From Echinostoma caproni (Eukaryota > Platyhelminthes > Trematoda > Plagiorchiida > Echinostomatidae), in contig UZAN01039587.1 of assembly GCA_900618425.1 (NCBI GenBank), forward strand, positions 50,408 to 114,407: a stretch of 64,000 bases of DNA, read 5' to 3'. A program made the position numbers and the translations under genes. This document shows positions 62,761-64,000 of this stretch, piece by piece. Numbering within the stretch: the first letter of the stretch is position 1; each line of letters starts with the position of its first letter. A model generated the notes under the pieces. That model was not told where the DNA came from. It worked only from the letters and a program-made list of their open reading frames with translations, and did no database searches.

Positions 62761-62833
62761 CAGAACAGAGCAGAACGTGTCCCTTGGCCCAAACGGCGAA
62801 CGGTAACATCTGCTGATACAGTAAATGCTCCTA

Positions 62834-62852
62834 CACATACACACACACACAT
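62834..62852. repeat. (AC)n microsatellite
   Basis: A short alternating AC run just 3' of the Penelope-like fragment. Confidence 0.7.
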
Positions 62853-62879
62853 CCCCTTTCCCTTCGACTCCGATTAATG

Positions 62880-63459
62880 ACCTTTAATTGCGCCAATGGC
62901 TGTCATTCTATAAGCATTTCTTCACTATATGATATGCCTAGGAATATCCGGAAACAGTTGTTAGCTCACCCACTCATTTTGTGAATGTTATTATGGTAAT
63001 ATTAAAACTGTTTATAGTTTGGAAATGTTGTCCGTCGTTAGTTGTGTTAGCGTTCTGCAGCACATTTTGTTACTCAGCTGCATGATGAAATGCACCGTAT
63101 AAAGCAGCTTGAAAGGGAGTTTATTTTGGTTTGCATGAATAATTGACAAGCCCCCTCCCGGAAAAATGGTAAGCGTAGAATGTTGCAAAATGGAGCAGAA
63201 CGAAACTGATCATTTGAACGTAATCTTATTAATGTGCAATTACAATGACGTACATTGTTTGTAAAGCTTGATATAAAAAACGAAGACTGAACATATTCCG
63301 AAGGATTCAACTTTTACTTCGGAGATTACAACGGGAACCATCCTGGCATTGGGGTCCTTCTATAGGTACCTTTTTTCAAAATGGCCTTCCTGGAAATCAG
63401 TAGATGATTATAAACCTGCATTTATTTCTTTTGAAAATCATGCCATCTCTCATTTCCAG
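62880..63459. other. unassigned, upstream of the candidate secreted-protein exon
   Basis: No gene recognised. It would contain the promoter or preceding intron of the candidate gene at 63460. Confidence 0.4.
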
Positions 63460-63543
63460 GGGAAAACATCCGGACACATGTCTCTGTTGTGCGTTGCTTT
63501 GGCGACCGCTGTGTACACAGTGAAACCTTGGATGATAATCACC
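63460..63543 (+). CDS. candidate signal-peptide exon of a small secreted protein
   Basis: An 84-nt phase-0 segment bounded by the acceptor TCTCATTTCCAG and the strong donor GTAAGT. Its ATG at 63478 starts MSLLCVALATAVYTVKPW, which has the hydrophobic core and small residues (ATA) of a signal peptide. The preceding AG could be a cis or a spliced-leader acceptor; flatworms use SL trans-splicing. It joins in phase 0 to 63715-63903, leaving a 171-bp intron. I do not recognise the protein, and an accidental arrangement is possible. Confidence 0.3.
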
Positions 63544-63714
63544 GTAAGTTTATAATACCAAAAGCCACTGAATGCCTGCCACACTCTAGGCGTTTTCCTT
63601 TGTTTTCCATGTAAATTCGTAGAATGGGGACTGCTTGGGTGGTTTTGGCAATTCACCGATTCACCACATGCCAATACAGATTATCCAGAAGCAGGTTGTG
63701 TATTTCATGTTCAG

Positions 63715-63903
63715 TACATAACAATAGGCAGGTTTTCCGTCCCTGGTGACACTTATCAGCCTATTGTACTACGTGGAATTTCCCTCATCGGAATCCCAAT
63801 CGAGATCTCTGCCCTGAGTTGCACAGTCAACGGCCAAAGCGATTGTTCTATCGCAAGCTGTGAACAGTTTTGTCCCGCTCAAAATAAATACGCGTGCTGG
63901 TAA
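63715..63903 (+). CDS. candidate terminal exon of a small Cys-containing secreted protein
   Basis: After the acceptor TTCATGTTCAG, a phase-0 frame encodes 62 residues beginning YITIGRFSVPGDTYQPIVLR. It ends in a Cys-bearing stretch with five Cys (SCTVNGQSDC, SIASCEQFC, NKYACW) and a TAA. An AATAAA (63933-63938) lies 30 bp after the stop, which suits a compact 3' UTR. Joined to 63460-63543 from the ATG it would give an 84-residue secreted peptide. The same frame is open upstream to 63557, so an alternative exon start is possible. No family is assigned. Confidence 0.3.
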   Translation, partial: YITIGRFSVPGDTYQPIVLRGISLIGIPIEISALSCTVNGQSDCSIASCEQFCPAQNKYACW

Positions 63904-63932
63904 CAGACTCATCCCACATATTTTATTTTTCA

Positions 63933-63938
63933 AATAAA
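63933..63938 (+). promoter_or_regulatory. polyadenylation signal AATAAA
   Basis: A canonical hexamer 30 bp after the TAA of the candidate terminal exon. The hexamer is common in AT-rich DNA, so this is weak support on its own. Confidence 0.35.
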
Positions 63939-64000
63939 CGTGAAAATCCAGAACAACGTTGGGTTCGCCTTGCGTGAGAATTTCAATGTTGTAGATGACT

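Noticed and set aside
1..64000. CRISPR arrays, bacterial operons, rRNA genes
   Set aside because: No regularly spaced repeats, no dense same-strand ORFs with ribosome-binding sites and no rRNA-like conserved blocks. Spliced genes and retroelements show a eukaryotic genome.

Overview
The window is eukaryotic and intron-rich, and most probably comes from a parasitic flatworm (a digenean trematode or close relative). Four things point there: a flatworm-style serotonin/biogenic-amine GPCR split by long introns; many decayed Penelope-like elements with a GIY-YIG nuclease module; CR1/Jockey-like and RTE-like LINE debris; and tRNA-headed SINEs carrying hammerhead ribozymes, the architecture known from the schistosome Sm-alpha family. 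The species cannot be fixed from the sequence alone. There are no operons, and most open frames are short chance ORFs in AT-rich non-coding DNA.

Only one gene is certain. It is a 533-residue rhodopsin-family amine receptor on the + strand, assembled here from three exons (31316-32536, 41949-42033, 44262-44557). Its junctions are in phase and restore a continuous TM6-ECL3-TM7. It looks most like the 5-HT7/5-HT1 serotonin receptors. Its 9.4-kb first intron and 2.2-kb second intron hold transposon debris. A second, tentative gene is a small secreted Cys-containing protein at the right edge (63460-63903).

Region by region: 1-3.2 kb shows nothing recognisable. 3.2-5.5 kb is a nest of retroelement fragments (a LINE-like N-terminal remnant and two Penelope-like 3' ends with an inverted repeat). 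5.5-31 kb is non-coding with scattered SINEs (10.2, 12.5, 24.5 and 29.3 kb), a tRNA-like element (17.7 kb), Penelope-like fragments (15.4 and 22.1-23.2 kb), a 580-bp foldback (28.5-29.1 kb) and an assembly gap. 31.3-44.6 kb is the receptor gene. 44.6-61 kb is non-coding with a second assembly gap and an RTE fragment at 51 kb. 61.2-62.8 kb holds a LINE 3' end and another Penelope-like fragment.

The strongest unusual signal is the set of hammerhead ribozymes inside SINEs. The copy at 12545-12589 (minus strand) keeps every conserved core base and a perfect 6-bp stem I. The copies at 10.2, 24.5, 29.3 and 43.2 kb are decayed and fall into two subfamilies.
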